From Paragordius varius (lineage: Eukaryota > Nematomorpha): 64,000 nucleotides of DNA. Below the pieces are notes generated by a model that did no database searches, was not told the DNA's origin, and worked only from the letters and a program-made list of their open reading frames with translations. The DNA is taken from contig OZ176056.1 in NCBI GenBank assembly GCA_964247055.1, positions 3,596,001-3,660,000 on the forward strand. Reading direction: 5' to 3'. Position numbers and translations under genes: made by a program. Shown one piece after another: positions 13,766 through 24,492 of the stretch (positions are counted from its first letter, which is position 1; every line of letters begins with the position of its first letter).

Positions 13766-16700
13766 TATCGTTTGATTAATTTAAGGGACTGTCGGTTTAA
13801 TAAAAAGTAAAAATTAGTTTTAATAACCCGCTACATTTGAAAAACCATAAAATTATTAGTATTGGATTTATTATATCTTTACATTTTGCGACATTGTTAA
13901 TCTATAACTCTCTTTTTTAACAATTCTTTGACATATTTCCACATTTTTCATAAGTTCATACTGTTTAAGATTTTTCAAATACATAAAGAATATATATCTC
14001 TGATAATATATTTATCAATGATTTTATTTTAAAATGATTACTATTTATATAGTGGACAAAAAATTTTTTTTGCATAATACAATATTTTATTTCCCTTTCC
14101 GTTTCCCTTAAATTTTGTGCAAGTATAAAAAATTTATTATAATTATGTCATTTGCCAATAATGATTGATTCCCCTGAGTATTTTTATAGATTTTGTCAAC
14201 ACTTTTAAATATTTATTTTATAAATATATAATATTATTTTATTTAGCTCACAATGGAGTATCCCTGGTCTTGATGGAACCCTGGAGAAGGCAATCTCAGA
14301 TTCTGATGGCAAAAAATTCCCTTGGTAATTTAACATTATCTATGCCTGCCTCTGCCTTATATTTTAATTACTATAGCAAATATATGTTTTTAAGAGTAGG
14401 AAATTAATTATTGATTTTGGCGTTTAAAGAATTTTTTATGTTAATAGAGATTTAATTAAACGGAAAGAATGGTTATGGTTAATTTCAAATTTTCGCTTAT
14501 TATGAATTTGATTTCATTTTTTTGCCATTTATATAGAGAAGAGTAACTTATACCACACATATTTGTATTGTAATGTTAATGGACTAGTCTGGTTTTTGTC
14601 AACTTTAAGTTTAAAATTCATTTTGAAAAAAAAAATCAAATGAATTTACATAAAATAAGCCTTAGCTAATAAGCAAAATTTTCATAATGACACTTAAAAA
14701 AGCTCATTAAAATAAAATTTTAAATAAGTTTTTTTTATATTATTCGATATTTTTTACAAAACGACATGCTATAAAAATACTAACATATCATTTTGAAATT
14801 AACCACACACACAAACAAAAAGCAACGAAAATAATTTTTTTCGAATATTCTTTTTTAATTTAATATTCAAATAGGTTCAAATTTGGTATTCTTTTAAAGC
14901 GCAATTCTCACCTATTTTTGTTCCAGATAATTTATATTATTCCATTTAATTTAATAAAAAATGTTACACAGGTATGGTATAAGACCGAATGAAGTTTTAG
15001 TCATACCTTTTCCCAGTCGCAAAACGCAGGTACGAAACATAAGTATGAGTGACAATTTTTACCCGCATGTCACTTGGGATTACCCGGGAGACAAGTTTGA
15101 ATCAGCTAAACTCACCAAAGTGTGTCGAGATCAAAAGTTTTTTGTTTGGTTAGTAGGTAGGTAAACCACGAATTTATATATATACACACCATTTACAGTT
15201 CAAATTCACCCTTAAACAATTCAAATCCACCCTTGAACAATTCAAATTCACCCTAAAATTGATTATGTGTTTTTTATTTTAAAAATTAATTTCATTTTTT
15301 TAATATTTTTCAAATTTGAAATTCTGTTTAAAATTAATATAATGCTGAAAAAATAATAAACTATGTCGTAAAAATATATTTTTTATTAATGATGAGTTAT
15401 ATCATCCCGATACATAATTTATTTTTAGGGTGAATTTAAATTGTTCGAGGGTGAATTTAAATTGTAAATGGTATATATAAAAAACGAAATTTTTCAACAT
15501 TAAAACGCCACATTATTATATTGGTAACAACTTAATTCATAATCATCAAAATATCAAATAGGTATTGGTTATGATTACATTATATTACTGATAGTGTTAA
15601 AATATTTGAAGTGGCATTACCAGTCTACATTTATTAAACTAGTTTTAATTTGATAATTGGTATTATCAAACAATTTTAATTGGATTTTTTTTATGACATA
15701 CACTTATGATTAATAAAAGTCATCTTTTACCTATTATTATAGAGTAACGAGAGCAATCATTGGTGGATATTTCAATTGTCTGAAAGGGAATTTAATTTAC
15801 ATAACTGTTGGCATTTATGAAATCTTTCGTTTACATTAGTTATTTAAATTTTTGAACATTTTTAAACAGTGTTTTATTAAATATGTAACTAAAATAATTA
15901 ATCTCATGCATGATGACAACAGATATTAACTAAATACTTTTTTGGCCAATTAAAGCTACCAATGTAATCGATAGTTACTGATTTATTTTTTATAATTTTC
16001 CAATTTTTCTATAGCTATGAATATTACACTGCGACAAATATATGTGCTCAAAGCTGCCAAATGGAGGATGAAAGTACTCATATATATTATTATAATAGTA
16101 TTAACAAACACGTTTATGTAAAAATTAAAATTATAAAAACAAAACATGAAAAGTAAATGATGTAATGAACTAACATTTTTCATTTTTGTTTTTTATTCTA
16201 CAGCGTTAAATATAATTGAGCATATACCAATTCATATATTTTTTTTCTTATTTTACAACCCAAAAAACGATACGTTATATTTAAATACCTAATTTGATAT
16301 GAAAATTATGACCTTTAATAAAATATTAGAGTGTTTTGTCTTGATATATTTTTTTATTTTTAATGTATTACAAATAACTTAAAATTTAGGTAACTGTAAA
16401 ACTGGATCCACAAAGGCCACTTGGCAGTCGAACCATATCAGTTAGTGGAAAACTCAATCCACCTCAAATATTTTTTGCGGACGAAAAAAACTTGCGACAT
16501 CACGTTACCAAATTTATACCTGTACAGGTGCTATCACCACCTTCTGCAAATATTTGTCAAATTCTTACATGGGTACCCAAAGGTTATACATAATGATTTA
16601 ATTAACTTGAAATTAATCTGATATATTTATAGGTAAAAGTAAGACTCAAAATTAGCAAAATATAAGTGTTGTAAAAAGATAGGACATATCTTTGAATTGT

Positions 16701-17378
16701 AAATAGAGTAAACTTATTAATTGATGGATCCTAATTTTTTTAAGGGTCGACACAAGGGCAATTTTTTTATGGTTTGAGGGCGACTAATTTATTTTGTTTA
16801 TATTTATTATAATCTATGTTTATTATTCCATAACATGGTATTTTTAAATGAAATTTACATCATCAACAGTTTTGTATATCCATTTACTAAATCACCATGA
16901 AATCCTTTAATTTGATGCATCTATAAAACCTAGCAGTTCTAATTCGTTCCTTTTTGTACATATTACCTAAAAATAAAAATATATATTGAATCCTTTGTAA
17001 AAAATTTAAAAGGGATTTTTTTTTATTTTTGCGTTTATAGGCTGTAAAAATAAACAAGGGATAGTTGTGATACCAGCTAAATCCAGTATGTTGAAACCAT
17101 CATCAACTGAAAACGAAAAAAATAGTTCTGGTAAAAATGGACATCGAGATTATAATAAAAAATCCAATAAAAATGATTTGCCTGAAAAATCGTTGGCACC
17201 GTTAGACGAAAATCAATTTTCCAAATTATCGATTTCCAAATCAAGCACAAATAATTACCAACATACTCAAACAACACGATCAAGTATAACTAATAATTCT
17301 AATGAGGATAAACAGATAAATACCCCCCAGTCCACCACGATATATAGTAATACAGTTCAATCTCTAAATAGAATTTGA
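8741..17378 (+). CDS. FAM78: FAM78-family protein, 8 exons
   Basis: Exons: 8741-9197, 10465-10636, 13195-13308, 14247-14324, 14972-15156, 16015-16073, 16390-16582, 17041-17378. All junctions are GT-AG and keep frame, giving 531 residues. The core matches vertebrate FAM78A/B as I remember them: GWIQACYDLKFVNTYGKYG, then EKAISDSDGKKFPWYG, SMSDNFYPHVTW, KLTKVCRDQKFFVWLV, AAKWRMK, VKLDPQRPLG and finally GIVVIPAK. FAM78 has no established biochemical function. The start MGNAFN puts Gly at position 2, a possible N-myristoylation site; vertebrate FAM78 also starts MG. The protein is nearly twice the vertebrate length (about 283 residues) because of a 150-residue low-complexity N-terminal exon and a roughly 90-residue Ser/Asn-rich tail. 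Introns of 316-2558 nt hold several MITEs. A poly(A) signal AATAAA lies at 17815-17820. The gene identity is secure; the exact first exon is less so. Confidence 0.85.
9241..9525. mobile_element. Long-palindrome miniature element in FAM78 intron 1
   Basis: The left end ATTAATAACTCGT (9241-9253) is an exact inverse of the right end at 9513-9525. The arms continue inward for about 100 bp with imperfect pairing: 'atgcattttaatggttgctt' on the left against 'aagcaaccattaaaatgcat' on the right, exact over 20 bases. Total 285 bp, non-coding. A sequence near 38550-38620 resembles the right arm. Confidence 0.75.
10677..10898. mobile_element. Fold-back miniature element, 222 bp, TA-flanked
   Basis: Starts TACAGTCATGTAT and ends with the inverted form ATACATGTCTGTA. 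The arms pair over roughly 90 bp, including 'taccatagagctcttgtttt' on the right against 'aaaacacaagagctctatggta' in shortened form on the left. The arms include TTTGGTAAAGAATGG and its inverse, and CGTTAAATG and its inverse. TA at both ends suggests Tc1/mariner-type mobilisation. It lies only 40 nt downstream of the exon 2 donor of the FAM78 gene. Confidence 0.8.
12807..13061. mobile_element. Miniature mariner-like element, TACAGTAAAA family, copy 2
   Basis: Left end TACAGTAAAAACTGAAATTA, continuing tacggacaaa; right end the inverse, 'gtttgtccgtataatttcaa', with the last bases decayed. Internal blocks 'taaagacaaatatttttttt' and 'tatggctatcttttaaaaaa' are shared with copies 1, 3 and 4. It ends about 130 nt before FAM78 exon 3. 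Confidence 0.7.
13526..13680. mobile_element. hAT-type element fragment
   Basis: Begins CAGGAGTTTTTAACACTTGG followed by cccgcg, the left end of the CAGGGGTGTCC group seen elsewhere in the window. No right end was found, so this is a truncated fragment inside a FAM78 intron. Its right limit is arbitrary. Confidence 0.4.
13703..13762. repeat. (TA)n microsatellite, about 60 bp
   Basis: An uninterrupted alternating AT run, the longest in the window; shorter ones occur at about 29170, 30196, 39588, 42258, 59758 and 59902. Located in FAM78 intron 3. Confidence 0.95.
15183..15475. mobile_element. ACCATTTACAATTC-type miniature element, copy 1
   Basis: Left end ACACCATTTACAGTTCAAAT and right end 'tttaaattgtaaatggtata' are inverted copies. 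Next to each end is a short tandem of 'caattcaaatycacccttaaa' units (three on the left, two inverted on the right). Non-coding; related copies at 34697, 37139 and 56614. It sits just inside FAM78 intron 5, 27 nt after the exon 5 donor. Confidence 0.75.
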
Positions 17379-19904
17379 TTCTTAACTATAAAATTTAGTT
17401 GTTATCAACCCTCACACATATACATCTATTGAAAATCAAACATATTATAATATGTTCTTAGTCAAACTTTATTGTGCAATCTTTATTTTGACCTTGAACA
17501 ACTTGCAAAAATGCGTGCGCTCAATATATATTATATTGTAACGTTTGTTTACCCTACATCTATAATTTTGTAATAATTAAGACCCCTGAGTTTTTTTAAT
17601 CGCATATTGGTATCTCATAAAGACTAGTTATAACTATATTATAGGGTGATGAACTCTTAACAAAAAATGTTTATAACTTTTTAATCATTTTGTTTTAAAA
17701 TTCGGATAATTACCCTATCTATATATATACATTTTATCCTTCTTTATCCATTCTTATAATATGAGATCAACTCACATATATAAACATACATATCCTTTTG
17801 CATAATACAAGTGCAATAAATATATTCGTTATAATGAAATCAAATTTAGTGAAATTAATCCAATTATTAATCACGTTTAGGAGAATTCGCACATATTACA
17901 GTAAAATACAAAATTATACGGACACGTGAAAATATAAAGACAAATATTTTTTTCAAAAAGACAACCATACTTTTTTAATCTTGATTTTTTCAAATGTCAC
18001 TCATTGTTTTAACCTTTAAATTATAATATGGAAATGTAAATTTGTAACACAATCAATTGTGTATGCTACGATTGTAGTTAAATGTTTTTTATAGGTTAAA
18101 TTAAGGTTTGAAAAAGTATGGTTGTCTTTTAAAAAAATTTTTATCATATTTTTACATTTTATCCGTATAATTTCAAATTTTACTGTAAGAGATGTCGCGA
18201 AAATTATAGATGAAGATTATTCCATAGAGTTTTTATACAAAATTAGTCATATCGTAAAAAATATGATTTAATAATTAATTTATGGGAATACAAGCTGGTA
18301 TATGATACATATTCCATGTACCGATTTAAGGCTATTCTCATTAAATTGGGACACAAATGTAAATAACGTAGCTAAATTAAACTGAAAATTAACAACTAAA
18401 TTGCTTTTTGTGTCTAAACTTCTAATTTAATAGTGCTTGCACTTAATTATTTGTACTTGGTTATAAATATCTAGATATGTGTTTTGAAATACTGTTGTAT
18501 ATGGAGCACAGCTCTTAAGACAAGAAAAATATTTTATTTGGCCCTTTAAAAATCATTTGTCTGAACTGCTCTTAGAAATATTTAAATGTTAATTTCATTT
18601 TTGAACATTTAATAAGATTATTTTAATTATATTGAACGCTTATATACCACTCTATTTTGAAAATTTGTATGATTTTTTAAAAGCGGATATAAGTTTTTAC
18701 GGAGAAGTTTATTATTCAGCCTGCTCGAACAGTAAATTATATTAAGGTATGAAAAAATTTGAATCAAATTTTTATTTAAATGTAAACAAAACAAATATTG
18801 CTCAAAATGACAGTTCTCTTTTACGAGCTGATATTTTTTCTTTTAAAAAACACAATCTAATATAATCGGTCTGGCATTGATGTTAAAAAATATTAAATTA
18901 AGAATCCAGTAATTTCTAATTAATAGCGTTTTAAAATCGCAAAAATGGTGGTTAACGCCATATGAGAAAAATGAATGCGTAAAATTCTGATATTTCTTGG
19001 TTATAAAATCTAATTATTAGATTTTGGTCTATTAAAAATCTGTTTTAAGAGTTTTATTAAATGTGGACATGTTCTATCCAAAGCCATTATATTTAAGCAA
19101 AATATATCATTTCACCTGCATTAGCTAGCTTTCAAATTCTTGAACATGATCAGTATAAGTTTTTATTTTCATTCGATACACGTTCCAATCATCTTAAATA
19201 GAGGTTTTTTGTTATTATTTGGGTCAGTTTTTAATCGTCGTTTGATATTAAAAATGTATTCTGTAAGCTTACATTGTTATTTGCGATCGAGACAGTCGTC
19301 TTTAATCAATTGAGTTAAGTTTAATTATTGATGTTTTTTTCCCAATCATGATATGGTCTGCCTCGTCTTAAATTGCCGTTCGGATGATTATAAATTTTTC
19401 ATAAAATAGTGAGAATTATGGTAAAAAATTGAAAATACAACGAATTGAATTAGTTTATCAAACCATTATACAAAAGATATTGGGCCAAATATAATCACTC
19501 CAATGCCTTTTACATAAATATAATTTTAGGCAAAATATTTTAAAAATTTTAGGTAATCAGCTAAAAACACAGAAAATGGAGTAAGTGAATCAAAATGCAA
19601 CGAAATTTGACAACAGCTTTTTAGTCAATTAATATATAAAAATCAAGAGCGTTTCTAAATTTTTGACCGTAGAAATTAATCTATAGAAAAGTTAAACCTT
19701 TTCCATATCGATAGATAAATACGCTAAAACAATATAATTTTATAAAATATTAGCCATGGAACTAAAAATTGTTCAATTATAACATAACATATATAGTCTA
19801 AATGATTTTTAATTTAATTTATATACAATTAAATTATTTATTTGAATATCACATTGTACGCTTTTATATACAACCGTTTTTGGAGTTAATAGATCTCAAA
19901 AAAA
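17379..19904. other. 3' flank of FAM78 and gap before TTC1
   Basis: Contains the FAM78 3' untranslated region (AATAAA at 17815-17820), one MITE (17897-18187) and otherwise featureless AT-rich DNA. The two genes converge, so this gap should contain two 3' ends and no promoter for either. Confidence 0.5.
17897..18187. mobile_element. Miniature mariner-like element, TACAGTAAAA family, copy 3
   Basis: The best-preserved copy: left TACAGTAAAATACAAAATTA and right 'ataatttcaaattttactgta', inverted, with TA at each outer edge. Internal inverted blocks 'aaaaagacaaccatacttt' and 'gtatggttgtcttttaaaa' make a second palindromic layer. 291 bp, non-coding. Confidence 0.8.
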
Positions 19905-21094
19905 TTATTTTTTAAAATTAATGCTGTAACCGCCAGTTCCTGGATCCTGATTGACTTTAAAATTTTCGGTGGAAAGTCCAAAAGGTTTTAGAACTAAATT
20001 TCCAAGTTCTTTAAGTTTACCTAAAAAATCATATACATGCTACAATGTATAACGTTTAAATACCTATAAAAAAGGCTATGCAAAAAATAAAAATAAATAG
20101 GAATATTTTGTAAATTTCTAAATAATCTTTTGAGGCAATATAAATTAATTTTCTCTCTAAGATTACCAAAAATATCCAATATAATTAATATTGTTAAAAA
20201 ATTAATGGATTCACTAATAATACCTAAACATTTAATGATTTCACCCATAAATTTACACAAAAATATTTTTATGAAAAAAATATGACTAACCAAACATTTC
20301 AGTTTTTAATTTTTCATTCTTTTCATTTATAAGGGGTGGAAGTCGGATTAAAGCTTGTAATGCTGGCCCATTACCCTTATCAATTTCCACAATTTGTTGA
20401 TAATCTTTAAGGGATTTTTCATATTCCTCAGTTAATTCGTATGCTTTGGCCCTTCGAATGAGTGCTTTTAAAAAAGTGGGATCTGATTCAAGGGCTATAA
20501 ATTAAATAAAAAAATTTATAAAAGCCTTTAAATAATTATATAAGGAATTAAAATGATAAACCTTTATTACAATCAAAAATGCATTCAGAGTACCTTTCCT
20601 AAAAATATAAAATGTAATTATTTACATCAGAAAAATGACAAGCCGCCCTGTTTGAATAATATATAGCTATTTGCCGATTAAATTTTAATGGACATGTATC
20701 CAAACATTCAGAATACAATTTAATAGCTTCAATATATTTTTTGTCAGTATATAGGGTATTTGCTTGCTGTTTTATACTTTCAGCTTTATTCTTGAGAGCC
20801 TTAAAATTATTTCATTAAATTTAACATTTAATTCCGATTCTGATAACAGATTTTCTGACTTTAATCGTTTTTCCAGGGAATTTTCATCATTGACTTCACT
20901 GACACCTTCAATTTTGAGATCTTTTATGTTAGAAAACATTTCATCTTCCGGAATATCTTTGCTTAGATCGTAAAAATCTTGAATTGATAACAAAAATTAC
21001 CATCATCGTCGCTCTCTTTCAAGCAAGTAGTCTTTTGTCTGATGTTGTCGGTTTCATTCATATTGTAAGCAGATTTTGTTTGCAAACACTCCAT
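19905..21094 (-). CDS. TTC1: Tetratricopeptide repeat protein 1 (TTC1), 6 exons
   Basis: Exons in transcript order: 21094-21001, 20977-20826, 20799-20626, 20598-20562, 20494-20291, 20020-19905; 258 residues (human about 292). TTC1 is a cytosolic TPR adaptor that binds Hsp90/Hsp70 and some G-protein and Ras-family partners. The N-terminal 80 residues are acidic. TPR motifs fill about residues 88-200: [50 protein letters not shown]. The conserved C-terminus reads [20 protein letters not shown] then GGYSINF, a diagnostic TTC1 ending. Introns 1-3 are 23, 26 and 27 nt, intron 4 is 67 nt and intron 5 is 270 nt. The upstream ATG at 21094 is chosen; a second in-frame ATG lies 11 codons later. AATAAA on the minus strand at 19842-19837, about 65 nt after the stop. 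Confidence 0.95.
20599..20625 (-). other. 27-nt intron (TTC1 intron 3)
   Basis: Starts GTAAAT and ends TTTTTAG, phase 0 between ...HFSD and ERYS.... It is the only ultrashort intron divisible by three, but it contains an in-frame TAG at its own 3' end, so retention truncates the protein. Confidence 0.9.
20800..20825 (-). other. 26-nt intron (TTC1 intron 2)
   Basis: Starts GTTAAA and ends TTTTAAG, phase 0. Needed to join the acidic N-terminal frame (...SESELN) to the first TPR frame ([12 protein letters not shown]); without removal the frame ends after about 18 codons. Confidence 0.88.
20978..21000 (-). other. 23-nt intron (TTC1 intron 1)
   Basis: Starts GTAATT and ends TTCAAG, phase 1, joining ...ESDDD to DFYDLSKD. 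There is little room for a branch point and no polypyrimidine tract. Confidence 0.88.
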
Positions 21095-21255
21095 GCCAAT
21101 TTAGAATAGCATAAGTCTAATTAAAATTATTCAGGTTTTAGGTAAATTTATATTAAAATATTAAACAAGGATTCAACCTATCCTTTTTTAAACTGTAGTG
21201 CCTTCGTAAGATCTTAAAAAAATCAATTTTTTCAATTTTCTAAATTTGACATTGT

Positions 21256-21788
21256 ATAGCACTTGGATACAACATATTCATTTCAGTCCTTCGATTCAAA
21301 TTGGGGTGGTTGGATACCCAAGGCCTATTTAATATTTAATAATTCAAAAAAATGGAATGAATTAAAACCATGGAAAAAAGTTGCACTTATAAATAATAAC
21401 GGTTCCATCAAAAATATTGATTTTATTTATTTTTAAATATTTCAAAGTAGGCCATTAGGCGACATGACATGTGTGCATTAGCTTAATTTAAAAATAGTAC
21501 AAAATAAACCACTTTTTTGTTTCTGTCACTGTTAGATTAGATTTAAATAAATTTAGCATTTATTTTAGCTTAAAATTAAATATACATGATATTTTGCAAA
21601 GTTGTTGCAAAAAATGGCGTCGTAGTTTGATATGGTTTTTTAAAATTAAATTTTACTAAGATGGTTTATTTATATAATTTTTATTAGGATAGAAGCATAT
21701 TAAATTAGGACCGTTTCTTTTAAAAATTTTTAATAATAATTTAAATAGAGTCTGGGTTATTTGAATATCCCAATTTTGAAGTGATAAA
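21256..21788. mobile_element. 0.55-kb terminal-inverted-repeat element, copy 1
   Basis: Left end 'gcacttggatacaacatatt' with 'ccttcgattcaaattggggt'; the right end is the decayed inverse '...cccaattttgaagtgata'. The interior shares 'acatgtgtgcattagctta' and 'aaaatggcgtcg' with copies near 40.2, 48.3 and 50.5 kb. No transposase frame. Confidence 0.65.
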
Positions 21789-22199
21789 TACTAAATTAGT
21801 CTGGAAAACTATTATAGGTTTTATAATATATATTTTTAAAACCTAAATATTCCTATAAAATCGCTAACGGTATTCAAATCGTCGAACCAACAATATAGTT
21901 TCTATTGAAACAATTTCACCTTTAAAGTATTAATATATCCAAACTTTAACAGTACTAGAATTTCATTGTGTCCGAAATCAGGGGTATATAAAATAACCTG
22001 GTGAAATATATATATATATTATGAAAAGAAAATTTAGGATTATCATGGTGCTGTTTAGGTCTTTAAGAGTAATATAGGAGAGTTATTTATACATTTGTGA
22101 TAAGTCGTCAATATAGGGAAATTGCAATATTTGCTTACATTTATTTAAATAATTTGATGAAACAAATGTTTTCAAAAAAACTATTACTGAATGAAATGA

Positions 22200-24492
22200 A
22201 AACAATATTATTTAAAAATTTTAATTTTTAGATCTGGGCTTCAAAAGTAACAAGTTTTTTGCTCTTCTAAAATACAACGTGAAAAAGGCTGGGATTGCGC
22301 GAAAAACTTTACGCTAAATTTTGTTAAAAACTAAAAAATTTTAAAAAATGCATACTTTTATCGAAAATTTAATTTTTAGCATAAACTTAATGAAGTCAAC
22401 AGCATACTCTTTTATGATGGAAACGGTATAAAAACGTTCTAAGATATTTTTTATATATTTGATATCACCTCAGATTTTTGATTATATTTGTTAGCCTCAA
22501 ATTAATGTAAAATTTAAATTATTTGTTTGTAAACGAACCATTAAATTAATTTTTCTCAAAAGAAAAAATTATCGAATTATGAGAAAAAGTATTATGATCT
22601 TAAAGCGTTTTTCAACTGTTTCCATTATGCCTGAAAATAGTATGGAGTACGTTTCAACAAAGTTTGCTAAAAATTATATTTTAAAAATGTATGCATTTTA
22701 AAAAATCTTTTAATTTAAAAAATTTAGCATTTTAAATATTTTATCGCGCAATCTCGGATTTTTTGCGTTTATAATCACTTATTTTGGAAGAGCGAAAAAA
22801 TTTGGGTTTCGGGTCCACATTCAATAATTAAATTTTTATATTGCTTTGCTTTTGTGTAGTTTATGATTATTGATATTTTTTACATTTAAGCATTTAACTA
22901 TTACCAAAAAAATGATGTAAAAGATTTTGCGCATGTCCTTTTCTGTGTAGCGATCAACACAAAAATGTAAATAACTTACTTAAATAACTCGTAACCAAAG
23001 CAAAAAGCACTTTAATAATCTTGATACATTTTACAATCAGAATATTTTGTTTATACCCCCGATTTCGGATGCAGTGTCTAAAGCTACACAATGTTTTTAT
23101 TTATTTTTGGATATGGACTCCAAAAGTCCCAAATTTTTACGCACTTTTAAAATGGGCCAATTCTTTTAAATAACGGAAAAATGCCGACAATGCCCGATAT
23201 TAAAATAAATAAAAAATTTTGATATAAAAAATATTTCTTATAAAATTTATAGATTTTTAAAACTCTTTAGCAAAATTTTGTTGAGTACCTCATACAGTTT
23301 TAAAGCATGATTGATACCGTATAAAACGCTTTAAAATATTTTAAAATACTTTTTCAATATAATTCAATAATCAAAATTTTTATGCCCTTAGAATTATATA
23401 AATATTCGTTCACCTTTAATGTTAGGTTTAATATTGTGTTTTTTACAGAAGTTTACCAAAATGTTAGAAATGAACCTTTAAATTCTGAAATAGCATTAGG
23501 ATCAGCATCCTCAAAATAGAAAAGGTGTTTATATAATATCTTGTAGTGTTTTTATACAGTTTCCACCATACAATACTCTATTTACCAAAATTTTACTATC
23601 GATAAAATTTTTATATCCATTTTTTCGGAAAATCTTTTTTTGATATCAAATGACACATATTTAAAAAAATCGCGCAATCTCGGCTGGACAGATATTAATT
23701 TACGTTTATCGGTGTCAACATCAAAAATTTAAAATTATCTAAAAATATTGTTTTGCTTTTCATTGGTTTGTGATATATTATGGTGATAATTTTTGGAATA
23801 AAGCATTTAGTTTCACCAAAAAAATTTTTTTACCATAATGTGTGCAAATTCTTCCATTTGATATGAGAAGTTACCACAAAAGTGTAAATAACTTTCTTAA
23901 ATCACTCGGCTTGAAACCAAAAGTACTATGATAATTCTGTGATATACATATATCTATCAAAATATTTATATTATATCAGGATATATACTTTTTTGTAGAT
24001 GCTATTAATACTAATTTTGATGGTTTTTAGGAATAATTTATTAAGCTTTAAAAAACCAAAGAAATATGCTTAATTTTGCGCTTTTTGATATGAATCGATT
24101 AGGACAAATAACAATTTTGTTTAATTGCTCGTTAAAATAACAATAGCATGCCATTATATTTTTGTACCCCCTGATTTTGTAAGTGTATATATTGATTTGT
24201 ATCAAATTTTAATTAGATGTGGGATATGACTCTCAAATTTATGGACTGCTCTAAAATGGGTGGATAATAAACGCAAAACCTCTGAGGTTCTGCAATAAAA
24301 AATTTTAATATATGATAATGACATCATTTTACCAATAAATAGAAGCTTGGCTTAAATTTATTTAACCAATGTTTTGGATATTATACTCTTTATTAATAGT
24401 ACAATGATGCTGAGCACTTCTAGTATATGTATGATTAAAAGATGTGTTATTCTTCATTTAGTAGATTTTTTATGAAATCATTTTATATTAAA
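22200..24492. repeat. Diverged tandem array, unit about 0.92 kb, with internal inverted arms
   Basis: Landmarks recur in the same order: 'atcgcgcaatctcgg' near 22743 and again near 23664; 'tgtaaataactt(a/t)cttaaat' near 22966 and 23885. The recurring ggatatg-actcc/tcaaa block is near 22223, 23103 and 24228. Each unit contains an inverted pair of arms around the 'gcgcaatctcgg' / 'ctgggattgcgcg' sequence, so a single unit could fold back. The third unit is cut by the Helitron starting at 24493. The units are strongly diverged, so the array is old. Possible identities: a former satellite or the remnant of a tandemly inserted palindromic transposon. Confidence 0.6.

Noticed and set aside
20021-20293. 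90-codon minus-strand open frame between TTC1 exons 5 and 6
   Set aside because: It is TTC1 intron 5 read through; the flanking exons join in the conserved TTC1 C-terminus, and the translation is low-complexity.
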